NCBI RefSeq assembly: GCF_000413935.1
Contig: NZ_KE340383.1
Span: 1 to 64,000 of the forward strand
DNA from: Acinetobacter colistiniresistens
GTDB lineage: Bacteria; Pseudomonadota; Gammaproteobacteria; Pseudomonadales; Moraxellaceae
Direction: 5' to 3'
DNA: 64,000 nt
Part shown: one piece after another, positions 19,075 to 27,452 of the stretch
Layout: each line of letters opens with the position of its first letter
How positions within the stretch are numbered: the stretch's first letter is position 1
Program-made: the position numbers and the translations under genes
Notes under the pieces: model-generated
Seen by the model: only the letters and a program-made list of their open reading frames with translations
Database searches by the model: none
Told to the model about the DNA's origin: nothing

Positions 19075-20130
19075 ATGCACAATATTGGATCACGTGAGTT
19101 TTTCATCGCTTTAGGCATCGGGCTTTTACACAGTCTGTTTACCTTGTGCGTGATCCTCTCAAGTGTCTGGCTCTGTCTTGCTTTATGGATTCAACAACCC
19201 TTAGGCAGTTTTTTCAGTCGAGCCGTCATTGCGCTATGGGCCTTATTTGCACTCAGCTTGATTGGTGTCTATGTCAGTGGTCATTTGATAAGTCGCCGCA
19301 CCGACATCATTATTTATTGTGTCGCCTTTGCGTGTGCCTTAGTCTGGTATTTTTCCTTAGAGGCAAGACAAGATCGGGATTGGAATCCTGAGGTTGCAGA
19401 ACAACTGAGCTATGAAAAGAAGGGTGATCTGGTCAAGCTGCATAATGTGCGAAATTTTGACTGGCATGCCGATGGCAGCTATGACATTCATTGGGAAGAT
19501 CGCAGCATTAATCTGAATAAAATCACGGGCATCAATGTCATTACCTCCTACTGGATGGGACCACAGATTGCCCATACGCTGGTCAGTTTCGATTTTTCTG
19601 ATCAAAAGCCATTGGTGTTCTCGATTGAAATTCGTAAGGAAAAAGGTGAAGACTTTTCTGCGATTGGTGGCTTTTTCCGTAAATACGAACTCAGTTTAGT
19701 TGCTTCAGATGAAAAGGATCTGATCTATACGCGCAGTAATGTTCGCCATGAACAAGTCTACTTATTCCCGATCAGGATGCCTACAGCTGAACGCAAAGCC
19801 CTGTTTATTGAATATCTGCATAAAGCAGATGAACTGCGTGCCGAAGCCAAATGGTACAATACCTTGACCAGTAACTGCACCACGCTGGTCTTTGACATGG
19901 TTCAAGCAATTAATCCACAGCGCTTACCTAAAGACTACCGGTTATTGGCTTCAGGTTATTTACCCAATTACCTCTACGATCTGAAAGCCCTCAATCAAAA
20001 CTACAGCATGAAAGAATGGTATCGCTTGGCGCATATCAATCCACGTGCTGAGCAATATGAGCAACAAGCCAATCAAAGTAGTGAATACTTTTCTCAGATC
20101 ATTCGCTCAGGCCTACCCAAAACTGAGTGA
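19075..20130 (+). CDS. DUF4105 (Lnb N-terminal periplasmic) domain membrane protein
   Basis: A 351-residue protein with three predicted transmembrane helices near the N terminus (about 10-35, 45-66 and 75-92), then a soluble domain. That domain contains FDWHADGSYDIHWEDRSINL and the DUF4105 core, including NTLTSNCTTLVFDMV with its conserved Cys. The DUF4105 fold is NlpC/P60-like (papain-fold); Lnb-type proteins act on or near N-acyl groups of lipoproteins in other bacteria, but whether this one does is unknown. It follows folA by 18 bp and is likely translated from the same mRNA. Confidence 0.85.
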   Translation: MHNIGSREFFIALGIGLLHSLFTLCVILSSVWLCLALWIQQPLGSFFSRAVIALWALFALSLIGVYVSGHLISRRTDIIIYCVAFACALVWYFSLEARQDRDWNPEVAEQLSYEKKGDLVKLHNVRNFDWHADGSYDIHWEDRSINLNKITGINVITSYWMGPQIAHTLVSFDFSDQKPLVFSIEIRKEKGEDFSAIGGFFRKYELSLVASDEKDLIYTRSNVRHEQVYLFPIRMPTAERKALFIEYLHKADELRAEAKWYNTLTSNCTTLVFDMVQAINPQRLPKDYRLLASGYLPNYLYDLKALNQNYSMKEWYRLAHINPRAEQYEQQANQSSEYFSQIIRSGLPKTE

Positions 20131-20255
20131 TTTTCCCACCCATTTTATTAAAGGCATCTGGACATTTACAAAAGGATACGCAATATCCTGCTCCAGTCCA
20201 TGTTGTTTTATTCTAATACCAAGCATAGAAACACAATGATTTGGACTTAAATTTT

Positions 20256-20732
20256 ATGTTAAAGCCTTTTTTAACAACATGTACTTTAGCAATTGCAGTC
20301 GCAATGACGGGCTGTGCAACCACAGAATCTCTCCACACCTCACCGAATGCCTCACAAAAAGAAAGCATCGGCCTCTATAACCGTAATTGGATTGCAACCC
20401 AGATCAATGGTGTAGAAATTAAGAGCAATGAGCTTTCTAGCAAACGCCCTGCAATTCAGTTCGATGCCAAAGGCAAACGTTTCTTTGGTGCAGACGGCTG
20501 TAATCATATTCAAGGTAGCTTTGAAAGCCAAGGCGCTATCTTACGCCTAGGCCCAATTGCTTCAACCATGATGGCCTGTATCGGCAAAGACAACAGCGCG
20601 CTCTCTCGACAATATGCAAATGCTTTAGCAAGCACTACCAGCTACGAACTTAAAGGACATGAACTTAAATTCATGGACACATCAGGCAAGGTTCTTGTGA
20701 GTTTCGTTACAGTGATTCAACCACTGCCTTAA
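20256..20732 (+). CDS. META domain-containing lipoprotein
   Basis: A 158-residue outer-membrane lipoprotein candidate. The lipobox AMTGC (about residues 16-20) follows a short hydrophobic helix. The META (HslJ-like) domain is clear: NRNWIATQINGVEI, FFGADGCNHIQGSFESQGAILRLG and the STMMACIG loop. In E. coli HslJ-type proteins the domain is linked to novobiocin resistance and heat-shock; the role here is inferred only. The start at 20256 gives the signal peptide; an in-frame TTG 15 bases upstream would extend it. Confidence 0.88.
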   Translation: MLKPFLTTCTLAIAVAMTGCATTESLHTSPNASQKESIGLYNRNWIATQINGVEIKSNELSSKRPAIQFDAKGKRFFGADGCNHIQGSFESQGAILRLGPIASTMMACIGKDNSALSRQYANALASTTSYELKGHELKFMDTSGKVLVSFVTVIQPLP

Positions 20733-20833
20733 TTTCCAAATCACAATAATGTAAAAGCTCGTTTCAAACACGGGCTTTTACTTTTTAACCACTTCGTTTA
20801 AGTTAATAGCATTCTTAGAATTTGGGGACTTAT

Positions 20834-21358
20834 ATGCAACAGGCACTATTTGGTGGTGGATGTTTTTGGTGTGTAGAAGCAGTATTTCTACAACTCAAAG
20901 GTGTAGAAAAAGTGGTGAGTGGTTATGCGGGTGGAGTCAGTCAAAATCCGACTTATGAGCAGGTTTGTCAAGGTACAACTCAACATGCTGAAGTTGTTCT
21001 GATTGATTTCGATGAGCAGCAGATCAGCTATACACAATTGTTAAATGTGTTCTTTACCACACATGATCCAACCACGCTGAACCGTCAGGGCAATGACATT
21101 GGAACACAATACCGCTCTGTGATTTATTACTTCAATGATGAACAGAAGCAGCAAGCTGAGCAGGTCATTCACAGTCTGGAAAATGAAGGACTGAATATCG
21201 TAACTGAGCTCAGCCCAGTACCGACGTTCTACCCTGCGGAAGAGTATCATCAGAACTTCTTTGCACGTAACCCGTCACAAGGCTACTGCAACTTTAGTAT
21301 TCCCCCTAAGCTCTCTAAACTCCGTGCCAAGTATCTTGATCTGCTCAAAGATGAATAA
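20834..21358 (+). CDS. msrA: Peptide methionine sulfoxide reductase MsrA
   Basis: Repairs methionine-S-sulfoxide in proteins. The active-site motif GCFWC has catalytic Cys10 and Cys13 near the N terminus. The family blocks [25 protein letters not shown] and [12 protein letters not shown] follow. The 174-residue form starts at ATG 20834, 18 bases before the GCFWC-coding triplets, as is usual in short MsrA. It is monocistronic and convergent with exbD. Confidence 0.96.
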   Translation: MQQALFGGGCFWCVEAVFLQLKGVEKVVSGYAGGVSQNPTYEQVCQGTTQHAEVVLIDFDEQQISYTQLLNVFFTTHDPTTLNRQGNDIGTQYRSVIYYFNDEQKQQAEQVIHSLENEGLNIVTELSPVPTFYPAEEYHQNFFARNPSQGYCNFSIPPKLSKLRAKYLDLLKDE

Positions 21359-21362
21359 GCAT

Positions 21363-21393
21363 AAAAAAAGCAACTCAATGAGTTGCTTTTTTT
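21363..21393. terminator. Bidirectional intrinsic terminator (msrA / exbD)
   Basis: GCAACTCA pairs with TGAGTTGC (21370-21377 with 21379-21386), flanked by an A-run and a T-run, between convergent genes. Confidence 0.9.
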
Positions 21394-21408
21394 ATGTACG
21401 ACGTTGTC

Positions 21409-21813
21409 TTAGTTTTCACTGACAAACGCAATATCACTTAAACCCGCTTCACTGGCACGAGACATCACTTGTGCAACCGTATCATATTTTGATTCTTTGT
21501 CAGCACGTAACTGCACCGTCGGTTTTGTCTCAGCCTGACCCGCTTCCTGGAAACGCTTTTCTAGCTCATCGAGGCTAATAATTTGCGCATCCCAAGCCAC
21601 CTCGCCCTTGTCATTAATACTAATGGTAATGGCTTTTGGTGGAGGATCAACAATTTCAGCAGTTGTTTTTGGTAAACTTAGTGGAATTGATGGGTTAGCA
21701 ACCGTTGCTGTGACTAAAAAGATAATCATCAATACCAACATGATGTCGATCAGAGGAATGAGATTCATCTCATTCATGCCAGTGTCGTGGTCTTCACCCA
21801 ATTGAAAGCCCAT
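21409..21813 (-). CDS. exbD: Biopolymer transporter ExbD
   Basis: An inner-membrane proton-channel subunit that works with ExbB to energise TonB. It has one transmembrane helix (NLIPLIDIMLVLMIIFLVTA, about 18-37) containing the functionally essential Asp in PLIDIML. A periplasmic domain follows. The start at 21813 has GGAGG 10 bases upstream and lies 1 bp after the exbB stop codon, so translation is coupled. It has 134 residues and is the last gene of the tonB-exbB-exbD unit. Confidence 0.95.
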   Translation of the reverse strand: MGFQLGEDHDTGMNEMNLIPLIDIMLVLMIIFLVTATVANPSIPLSLPKTTAEIVDPPPKAITISINDKGEVAWDAQIISLDELEKRFQEAGQAETKPTVQLRADKESKYDTVAQVMSRASEAGLSDIAFVSEN

Positions 21814-21814
21814 C

Positions 21815-22435
21815 TTAAGCTTGACCTCCAACTAAACTTTGTTGAGTCGCTTTAGTTTCTGTCTTTGCCGCTGTTTCTTGCTGCAACATGGTGTCAATTA
21901 ACAGGCTGTGTGCTTGATCTTGTAAATCATGCGCCAAGCCACGGTTGAAACGTACACAGATGTTATAGGCCATAACTGCTGGAATTGCGACTGCAAGACC
22001 AAGACCTGTCATAATCAGCGCCTCACCTACAGGTGTTGCCACTTGAGCCAAGCCTGCTTGGCCACTCTTACCCACTGCAACCAGCGCGTGGAAAATACCC
22101 CACACTGTACCGAACAAACCCACAAACGGTGCCAGTGAAGCAATTGTTCCAAGCACAGATACACCTTTTTCTGCTTGAGATTTTTCAGCAGAGATCTGAC
22201 GAAGCAAGGCTTGTTCAGCAACAGCCTTACGTTGTTCAAACGATAAAGGCTGTAACTTTGATTTAAGTGCAGCCAGCGCTTGAACGAGTTGATTATAAGC
22301 CTGTTGTTTTAATTGGCGTGTTCCTAATAGGCGTAGAATGAAAATAGTCCACGTCGCAATCGACATTGCTAATAGGATGAAATACAGCGTTTTACTTACT
22401 GCATCTGCATGTTGCCAATAAACTGAAAAGTTCAT
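21815..22435 (-). CDS. exbB: Biopolymer transporter ExbB (MotA/TolQ/ExbB proton channel)
   Basis: A 206-residue inner-membrane protein with three transmembrane helices: about 17-37, 110-135 and 150-170. The ExbB/TolQ signature GTVWGIFHALVAVG and the TGLGLAVAIPAVMAYN segment are present. It forms the pentameric channel around the ExbD dimer. AGGAG lies 7 bases before the ATG. It lies 42 bp downstream of tonB on the same strand. Confidence 0.96.
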   Translation of the reverse strand: MNFSVYWQHADAVSKTLYFILLAMSIATWTIFILRLLGTRQLKQQAYNQLVQALAALKSKLQPLSFEQRKAVAEQALLRQISAEKSQAEKGVSVLGTIASLAPFVGLFGTVWGIFHALVAVGKSGQAGLAQVATPVGEALIMTGLGLAVAIPAVMAYNICVRFNRGLAHDLQDQAHSLLIDTMLQQETAAKTETKATQQSLVGGQA

Positions 22436-22477
22436 ATACGAACTCCTGATTTAATCTGTCGCAAGGACTCAAATTTA

Positions 22478-23227
22478 TTAAGGACTAAGATCAAACGGTT
22501 GCTCTGCTCGAATTGGGTAAGCAACACCATTTTCCATATACGGTTTAAATTTCGCACTTCTGACAGCACGTAAAACTTTTTCATCTAAACTCGGTAAACC
22601 ACTGCTACGAGTCACCCGTGCATTGGTAATTTTACCTTTTTCATCCGCTTCGATCATGACCATCACTGAACGTGTTTGGTTATCTAAATCTTTCGCTGTT
22701 ACAGATAATTTCGGTGAACGACTCCACTGTACGCCTGAACCACCAATCGATACGCGTTTTGGCGATGGATCAGCAGCAGGTTGCGGTTTGGCGACTTCCT
22801 GAACAGGTTGCGGTTTCTCAACCACTTTTTCAGTCACTGTCGTCGTAATTTTTGTTTCAACTTTTGGCTCAACCTTAGGTTCAGTTTTCTGAAGCACAGG
22901 TTTTGGCGCCTCTTTGACCTGTTGAACCTTTTCAATCTTTTTCGGTGGAGGCAAAGGTTTTTCAACGACCTTCACTTCCTTCACTTCTTTTTTAGGTTCA
23001 GGCTTTGGCTTTTCTTTCGGTTTTGGCGGTTCCGGCTTAGGTGGCTCTTTAATTTTAACGAACTTTACCTTAAGCGGCTCTTTCTCGACTGGTTTTAACT
23101 CAATCGTTTTCATGTGGCTCACCGCCCACAGAACGCCTACATGTCCAATCACAACTGCAACTAAGGCAGCGATGATCTTCTTTTTCATCGGGTGTGGCGT
23201 GTTGAATGTAGCAGGAGATTGACTCAT
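22478..23227 (-). CDS. tonB: TonB, energy transducer for outer-membrane receptors
   Basis: A 249-residue protein with one N-terminal membrane anchor (KIIAALVAVVIGHVGVLWAVS, about 16-36). A long Pro-Lys/Pro-Glu-rich rod (about 45-140) follows, and then the C-terminal TonB domain SLDEKVLRAVRSAKFKPYMENGVAYPIRAEQPFDL. It couples the proton-motive force to siderophore and metal uptake across the outer membrane, together with ExbB and ExbD encoded directly downstream. A Fur-like box lies about 90 bp upstream of the start. Confidence 0.95.
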   Translation of the reverse strand: MSQSPATFNTPHPMKKKIIAALVAVVIGHVGVLWAVSHMKTIELKPVEKEPLKVKFVKIKEPPKPEPPKPKEKPKPEPKKEVKEVKVVEKPLPPPKKIEKVQQVKEAPKPVLQKTEPKVEPKVETKITTTVTEKVVEKPQPVQEVAKPQPAADPSPKRVSIGGSGVQWSRSPKLSVTAKDLDNQTRSVMVMIEADEKGKITNARVTRSSGLPSLDEKVLRAVRSAKFKPYMENGVAYPIRAEQPFDLSP

Positions 23228-23315
23228 AAGAATCTAAGTACCTAATAGATGGTGACGCTTTCAAAAAAACGATTTCACTCATCGGATAGAACAATGAAAG
23301 TGTCGTAATAATAAA

Positions 23316-23330
23316 TGAGAAGTGTTTTCA
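23316..23330 (-). promoter_or_regulatory. Candidate Fur box upstream of tonB
   Basis: On the minus strand this reads TGAAAACACTTCTCA, a dyad resembling the Fur core TGATAAT-N-ATTATCA with outer TGA/TCA and AA/TT conserved. It sits 89 bp upstream of the tonB start codon. Fur control of tonB-exbB-exbD would fit the biology but the match is imperfect. Confidence 0.4.
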
Positions 23331-23380
23331 TTTGCAACCGTTTTTTCTTGTATATTTGCTAAGCTTTTAAAAATAGGCAT

Positions 23381-23405
23381 AAAAAAACATGCCTTTCGGC
23401 ATGTT
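23381..23405 (-). terminator. purU intrinsic terminator
   Basis: ACATGCC (minus strand) pairs with GGCATGT around a 4-base loop, followed on the minus strand by a U-run. Confidence 0.8.
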
Positions 23406-23432
23406 CTCTTTAAATAGAATTAAGGCTGTAAC

Positions 23433-24296
23433 TTAGAAAACAACGGTCTTGTTGCCGTCGACAATAATACGGTCTTCTAAATGCCATTTCACAGCGCGTG
23501 CCAAGACATTACGCTCAACGTCTTCACCTAATTCACGTAGCTGTTCAACGTTGTAATCATGGCTCACACGTTCAACATCTTGCTCAATGATCGGGCCTTG
23601 ATCGAGATCAGCCGTGACATAATGCGCTGTCGCACCAATCAACTTCACCCCTTTCTCATAGGCTTGTTTATATGGATTTGCACCCACGAAAGCTGGCAAG
23701 AATGAATGGTGAATATTGATGATCTTCATTTCCCATTGCGCTACAAAGTCCTCACTCAGGATCTGCATATAACGCGCCAAGATCAATAGGTCATTTCCTT
23801 GCATCATCTCATTGATCTGTGCATAGGCTTCGACTTTATTGTCTTTATTGACAGGAACCACATGGAATGGGATACCAAAATTTTCAACCGATTCACGTAA
23901 ATCTGGATGATTTGAAATCACTTGGGTAATTTCACATGGCAATGAACCACGTGCATGGCGCCATAACAACTCTAACAGCGCATGGTCAACTTTAGAAACC
24001 AGAATACCAACTTTTTTCAGTTCACCGACAAAATTCAGTTTCCATTGCATACCATAGCGTTCAGCAACATTTGCAGCAAAAGTTTGCATTAATGCTTCTT
24101 TACGAGACGGCAAATTATCAAGTTCAAACTCAACACGCATAAAGTAACGCCCGCCTTGAGCTTCTGTCGCGTACTGATCAAGTGCGGTAATGTTTGCTCC
24201 CTGATGATACAAAAAGCTCGATACGGCTTGCACAATCCCCGGCTTGTCTTCACAAGTAATCAGTAATCGTGCTGTGTGGGCTGTAGTCGTGTTCAT
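23433..24296 (-). CDS. purU: Formyltetrahydrofolate deformylase
   Basis: Hydrolyses 10-formyltetrahydrofolate to formate and tetrahydrofolate, supplying formate for PurT and balancing one-carbon pools. An N-terminal ACT domain (ARLLITCEDKPGIVQAVSSF) is followed by the formyltransferase domain with NIHHSFLPAFVGANPY and TAHYVTADLDQGPIIEQD, which contain the catalytic Asn/His/Asp. It has about 287 residues from ATG 24296; a start 27 bases upstream would add nine residues. It is monocistronic. Confidence 0.95.
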   Translation of the reverse strand: MNTTTAHTARLLITCEDKPGIVQAVSSFLYHQGANITALDQYATEAQGGRYFMRVEFELDNLPSRKEALMQTFAANVAERYGMQWKLNFVGELKKVGILVSKVDHALLELLWRHARGSLPCEITQVISNHPDLRESVENFGIPFHVVPVNKDNKVEAYAQINEMMQGNDLLILARYMQILSEDFVAQWEMKIINIHHSFLPAFVGANPYKQAYEKGVKLIGATAHYVTADLDQGPIIEQDVERVSHDYNVEQLRELGEDVERNVLARAVKWHLEDRIIVDGNKTVVF

Positions 24297-24380
24297 TTGG
24301 TTAATATCACTTATTCGAATCAAATTAAAATCAAGCCGAGCATTCTAACCCTTTTTTGCCCCTGACTAAATAGCTAAGGC

Positions 24381-25079
24381 TCACTCGTCATCATTTTTAA
24401 GATTAGATAAGCTGGCAAACAAATCCGATGGTCCCAGTGATTTAAGCAACTGTTCATAAGTCTGGCGACTTTCACCCATTAAATACGGACCTTCCAAGAA
24501 CACCATTTGTCGCAATGCCTGCCAGACCCATTTTTCTTCGAGACGATTGTTATCGCTGATATGCCCCGACATATATAAGAAGTTGGTCCAGTTGGTCAGC
24601 ACAATCCATAAATTGATGATCAAGGCTTCAATTTCCGAGTCAGTCATTTTCATCAGACCGGCATCCACAAAGGCACGATAAATTTTCTGGCCCTGTTGCA
24701 TGACCTGACCAGCAAAACGCGGATAGATCTTCCGAAAGTCTTCATTATTTTCAACAAGATGATAAACATCACGATGAATAAAGCGATAGGCCCAAAGCTG
24801 ATTACTCAGTACCTGAAAATAACTGATTTTATCGTTGGCATTTAAGGGACGATCTGTTGGTAAAGCCAACATTTCCAAGGTTTCAGCCTGATACTGCTGT
24901 GCCAGTTCCTTAATAATTTCCTGCTTATTACGGAAGTGATAGTACAGATTGCCAGGACTAATCCCCAACTCAGCCGCAATGTGATTGGTTGTAACCGAAC
25001 GCTCTCCACGCTCATTAAACAACTGCAAACTGATTTGCAAAATTCTATCTTTTGTTTTGTTCGGTTTAGCGTGCGACAT
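24381..25079 (-). CDS. TetR family transcriptional regulator
   Basis: A 232-residue repressor with an N-terminal TetR helix-turn-helix (about 10-55: RILQISLQLFNERGERSVTTNHIAAELGISPGNLYYHFRNK) and a helical ligand-binding C-terminal part. It is transcribed divergently from the aldehyde dehydrogenase gene, and an 18-bp palindrome lies over that gene's promoter. The natural inference is that it represses the dehydrogenase and itself and is released by an aldehyde or fatty-acid-like effector. Confidence 0.92.
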   Translation of the reverse strand: MSHAKPNKTKDRILQISLQLFNERGERSVTTNHIAAELGISPGNLYYHFRNKQEIIKELAQQYQAETLEMLALPTDRPLNANDKISYFQVLSNQLWAYRFIHRDVYHLVENNEDFRKIYPRFAGQVMQQGQKIYRAFVDAGLMKMTDSEIEALIINLWIVLTNWTNFLYMSGHISDNNRLEEKWVWQALRQMVFLEGPYLMGESRQTYEQLLKSLGPSDLFASLSNLKNDDE

Positions 25080-25106
25080 TGATTTTAACCATCTATAACA
25101 TTATCA

Positions 25107-25128
25107 ATAGGTTATAAAACGAACCTAT
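25107..25128. promoter_or_regulatory. Inverted repeat in the TetR/ALDH intergenic region
   Basis: ATAGGTT (25107-25113) and AACCTAT (25122-25128) form a 7-bp inverted repeat with an 8-bp spacer, 28 bp from the TetR gene start. It is a second, weaker candidate operator, possibly for autoregulation. Confidence 0.4.
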
Positions 25129-25136
25129 AAAGCGAC

Positions 25137-25165
25137 TTGACACTTTAGAGTATTTACTCTAAAAA
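25137..25165 (+). promoter_or_regulatory. Aldehyde dehydrogenase promoter with overlapping operator palindrome
   Basis: A TTGACA -35 box (25137-25142) and a TAAAAA -10 candidate (25160-25165) are 17 bp apart. The spacer is almost entirely filled by the perfect palindrome TTAGAGTA-TT-TACTCTAA (25145-25162). A repressor bound there would block RNA polymerase, the usual TetR arrangement. Confidence 0.7.
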
Positions 25166-25200
25166 TTAAAAAATAATAAGCTTTCTTTTGGTCCACTCCT

Positions 25201-26655
25201 ATGAACAGTCAAACAAAAACAACCGCTATGACACCTCATGCTGATGTGAAACGGCTACATGATTTGCTTGAGCAGCAAAAAGCAGCTTACCAACGCCATC
25301 CTGTGCCAAGCGCCAAAGAACGTATTGAACGCTTAGCTCGACTTAAAAGTATCTTGGTAAAATATCAAGATCAATTTGCTAACGCAATTAGTCAAGACTA
25401 CGGCAATCGCGCCGTGATGGAAACCAAAATTGGTGAAGTTCTGACTTGTCTAGAACATATTAAATACTATAGCAAGAACTTAACCGAATGGATGAAACCA
25501 TCTAAACGCCATATCAGCATGTTACACCAACCAGCAAAAGGGTGGGTAGAATATCAACCGCTGGGCGTGATCGGCATCATTGCGCCATGGAATTATCCTT
25601 TATTACTTTCAGTGGGGCCGTTGATTTGTGCCTTGGCCGCAGGCAACCATGCCATGATTAAAATTTCGAGTGCATCTTCAAACTTTGGCTATGTACTTGA
25701 AAATGCAATGGCAGAAGCTTTTCCTCAAGAATTGGTCGCGGTTGTTAACGGTGGTGGTGTTATTTCAGATGCATTCAGCCATCTGGCATTCGATAAAATG
25801 ATTTTCACGGGCTCAACCTCTGTCGGTAAAACAGTGATGGCTGCTGCTGCTGAAAATCTTGTTCCAGTGATTCTAGAACTTGGCGGCAAGTCCCCTGCAC
25901 TAGTTCATTCGGCCATGAACATTCGTGATGTGGCACAACGTATTGCTGTCGGTAAACTCTGGAATGCGGGTCAAACCTGTGTTGCACCAGACTATATGTT
26001 CCTGCCTAAAGGCAAAACTGCCGAGTTCACCAAGCACTACAATGACTTTGTGACCACCATGTATCCAAGCCTACGTGACAATAACGACTATACTTCGATT
26101 GTGAATGACAAGCAGTACAACCGCCTGCAAGGCTATTTGGAAGATGCGCGCGATCAAGGTGCGACCATTGTTGAACTGAATGCCAAAAATGAGTCTTTAA
26201 CTGAAGTTCGTAAGATTGCACCAACCTTATTAACAGGTGTGACCACGGAAATGGAGATTATGAAGAATGAGATCTTCGGTCCAATTCTGCCTATTTTAGA
26301 GTACGAACATATCGAAGAAGCACTTCAATTTATTAATCATCGCCCACGTCCACTGGCTTTCTATTATTTTGATATTGATAGTGCGCGTGCAGATTATGTG
26401 GCCAGCCGTACCCATTCAGGGCACTTCGGGATCAACCAGACCCTGACTCATGTGGCACAGGATGACCTCCCATTTGGCGGCATTGGTGCATCAGGTATGG
26501 GCAAATATCATGGTAAAGAAGGGTTCTTTAGCTTCTCACATGAACGCTCAATGATGTCGAATCCAGTCAGCCCTAAACTTTACAGTTTAAAATTCATCCT
26601 TCCGCCGTATAATAAAGCCACACATAAACTGCTTTTGAAAACACTATTTCGCTAA
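25201..26655 (+). CDS. Aldehyde dehydrogenase (coniferyl aldehyde dehydrogenase-like)
   Basis: A 484-residue NAD(P)-dependent aldehyde dehydrogenase. The catalytic Glu226 is in LELGGKS and the nucleophile Cys260 in NAGQTC. The cofactor-binding blocks IAPWNYPLLL and FTGSTSVGK are present. The C-terminal ~30 residues (SLKFILPPYNKATHKLLLKTLF) form an amphipathic, possibly membrane-associating tail, as in the long-chain/coniferyl aldehyde dehydrogenase subfamily. It converts aldehydes to acids; candidate substrates are fatty or aromatic aldehydes. It is regulated by the adjacent TetR gene, judging from the operator. Confidence 0.92.
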   Translation: MNSQTKTTAMTPHADVKRLHDLLEQQKAAYQRHPVPSAKERIERLARLKSILVKYQDQFANAISQDYGNRAVMETKIGEVLTCLEHIKYYSKNLTEWMKPSKRHISMLHQPAKGWVEYQPLGVIGIIAPWNYPLLLSVGPLICALAAGNHAMIKISSASSNFGYVLENAMAEAFPQELVAVVNGGGVISDAFSHLAFDKMIFTGSTSVGKTVMAAAAENLVPVILELGGKSPALVHSAMNIRDVAQRIAVGKLWNAGQTCVAPDYMFLPKGKTAEFTKHYNDFVTTMYPSLRDNNDYTSIVNDKQYNRLQGYLEDARDQGATIVELNAKNESLTEVRKIAPTLLTGVTTEMEIMKNEIFGPILPILEYEHIEEALQFINHRPRPLAFYYFDIDSARADYVASRTHSGHFGINQTLTHVAQDDLPFGGIGASGMGKYHGKEGFFSFSHERSMMSNPVSPKLYSLKFILPPYNKATHKLLLKTLFR

Positions 26656-26662
26656 GCTGGTT

Positions 26663-26700
26663 AAGGCATGAGCTATCACACCAGTTCATGCCTTGTTTTT
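26663..26700 (+). terminator. Aldehyde dehydrogenase terminator
   Basis: AAGGCATGA (26663-26671) pairs perfectly with TCATGCCTT (26686-26694), followed by GTTTTT. Confidence 0.85.
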
Positions 26701-26823
26701 ACCAAATTCGCTTGTCTTTTAATCGTATTTTTGGTATAAAACGCCCCTTGAATGATTTCATCCGTTTACTTGAATGGCTAGTTGCACGAAATTGTGCTGT
26801 ATAAACTAGCAATGGAGTTCACC

Positions 26824-27060
26824 ATGTCTAAGGTTTGCCAAGTTACCGGCAAGCGTCCTATCGTTGGTAACAACGTGTCGCACGCAAACAACAAAACCAA
26901 ACGCCGGTTCGAGCCGAACCTGCACCACCACCGTTTTTGGTTAGAAAGCGAAAAGCGTTTTGTACGTCTTCGTTTAACCACTAAAGGTATGCGTATTATT
27001 GATAAATTGGGTATCGAGAAAGTTGTTGCTGATCTCCGTGCTCAAGGTCAAAAGATCTAA
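26824..27060 (+). CDS. rpmB: 50S ribosomal protein L28
   Basis: A 78-residue ribosomal protein that starts [12 protein letters not shown], the conserved L28 N terminus, followed by [17 protein letters not shown]. The start at 26824 was chosen by family alignment; a longer in-frame reading lacks support. GGAG lies 6 bases upstream. It is followed after 12 bp by rpmG, the usual pairing. Confidence 0.97.
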   Translation: MSKVCQVTGKRPIVGNNVSHANNKTKRRFEPNLHHHRFWLESEKRFVRLRLTTKGMRIIDKLGIEKVVADLRAQGQKI

Positions 27061-27072
27061 GGAGTCTGAACA

Positions 27073-27228
27073 ATGCGTGATAAGATTCGCCTCGTTTCTA
27101 CAGCTGGTACAGGTTATTTCTATACCACTACTAAGAACAAACGTACTATGCCGGAAAAAATGGAAATCAAAAAATTTGATCCAAAAATCCGTCAACACGT
27201 CATTTTCAAAGAAGCTAAAATTAAATAA
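27073..27228 (+). CDS. rpmG: 50S ribosomal protein L33
   Basis: A 51-residue protein, [18 protein letters not shown]..., ending FKEAKIK. It lacks the two CxxC zinc-binding pairs and so is the zinc-independent (C-minus) form. AAGGAGTCTGAACA precedes the ATG. Co-transcribed with rpmB. Confidence 0.95.
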   Translation: MRDKIRLVSTAGTGYFYTTTKNKRTMPEKMEIKKFDPKIRQHVIFKEAKIK

Positions 27229-27240
27229 TTTTAGTTCTTT

Positions 27241-27274
27241 AAAAAAAGCGGCTTCATTTGAAGTCGTTTTTTTT
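27241..27274 (+). terminator. rpmB-rpmG terminator
   Basis: CGGCTTCA pairs with TGAAGTCG (one G-U pair), flanked by A- and T-runs, 12 bp after rpmG. Confidence 0.85.
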
Positions 27275-27452
27275 GCCTAAAAAAACAGCCATAATAAAAA
27301 ACATGAAAGCACGATTTACATGATTTTTTTTGATAAATAAAAAAATTGTCATCAACAAATTCGATTTTAGTTGCTACACTTTATTCGCTGTTTTCTTGGC
27401 ATGTTTTATGCTCATTTATTTCTACCTTAACCGCAACGATTAAGGAGCTCAA

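Noticed and set aside
22781..23098. Plus-strand frame rich in Phe, Arg and Leu
   Set aside because: Antisense to the Pro-Lys repeats of tonB, which explains its odd composition.
26782..26823. Longer start for rpmB
   Set aside because: L28 begins at [12 protein letters not shown] in the family; the extra 14 codons have no match.
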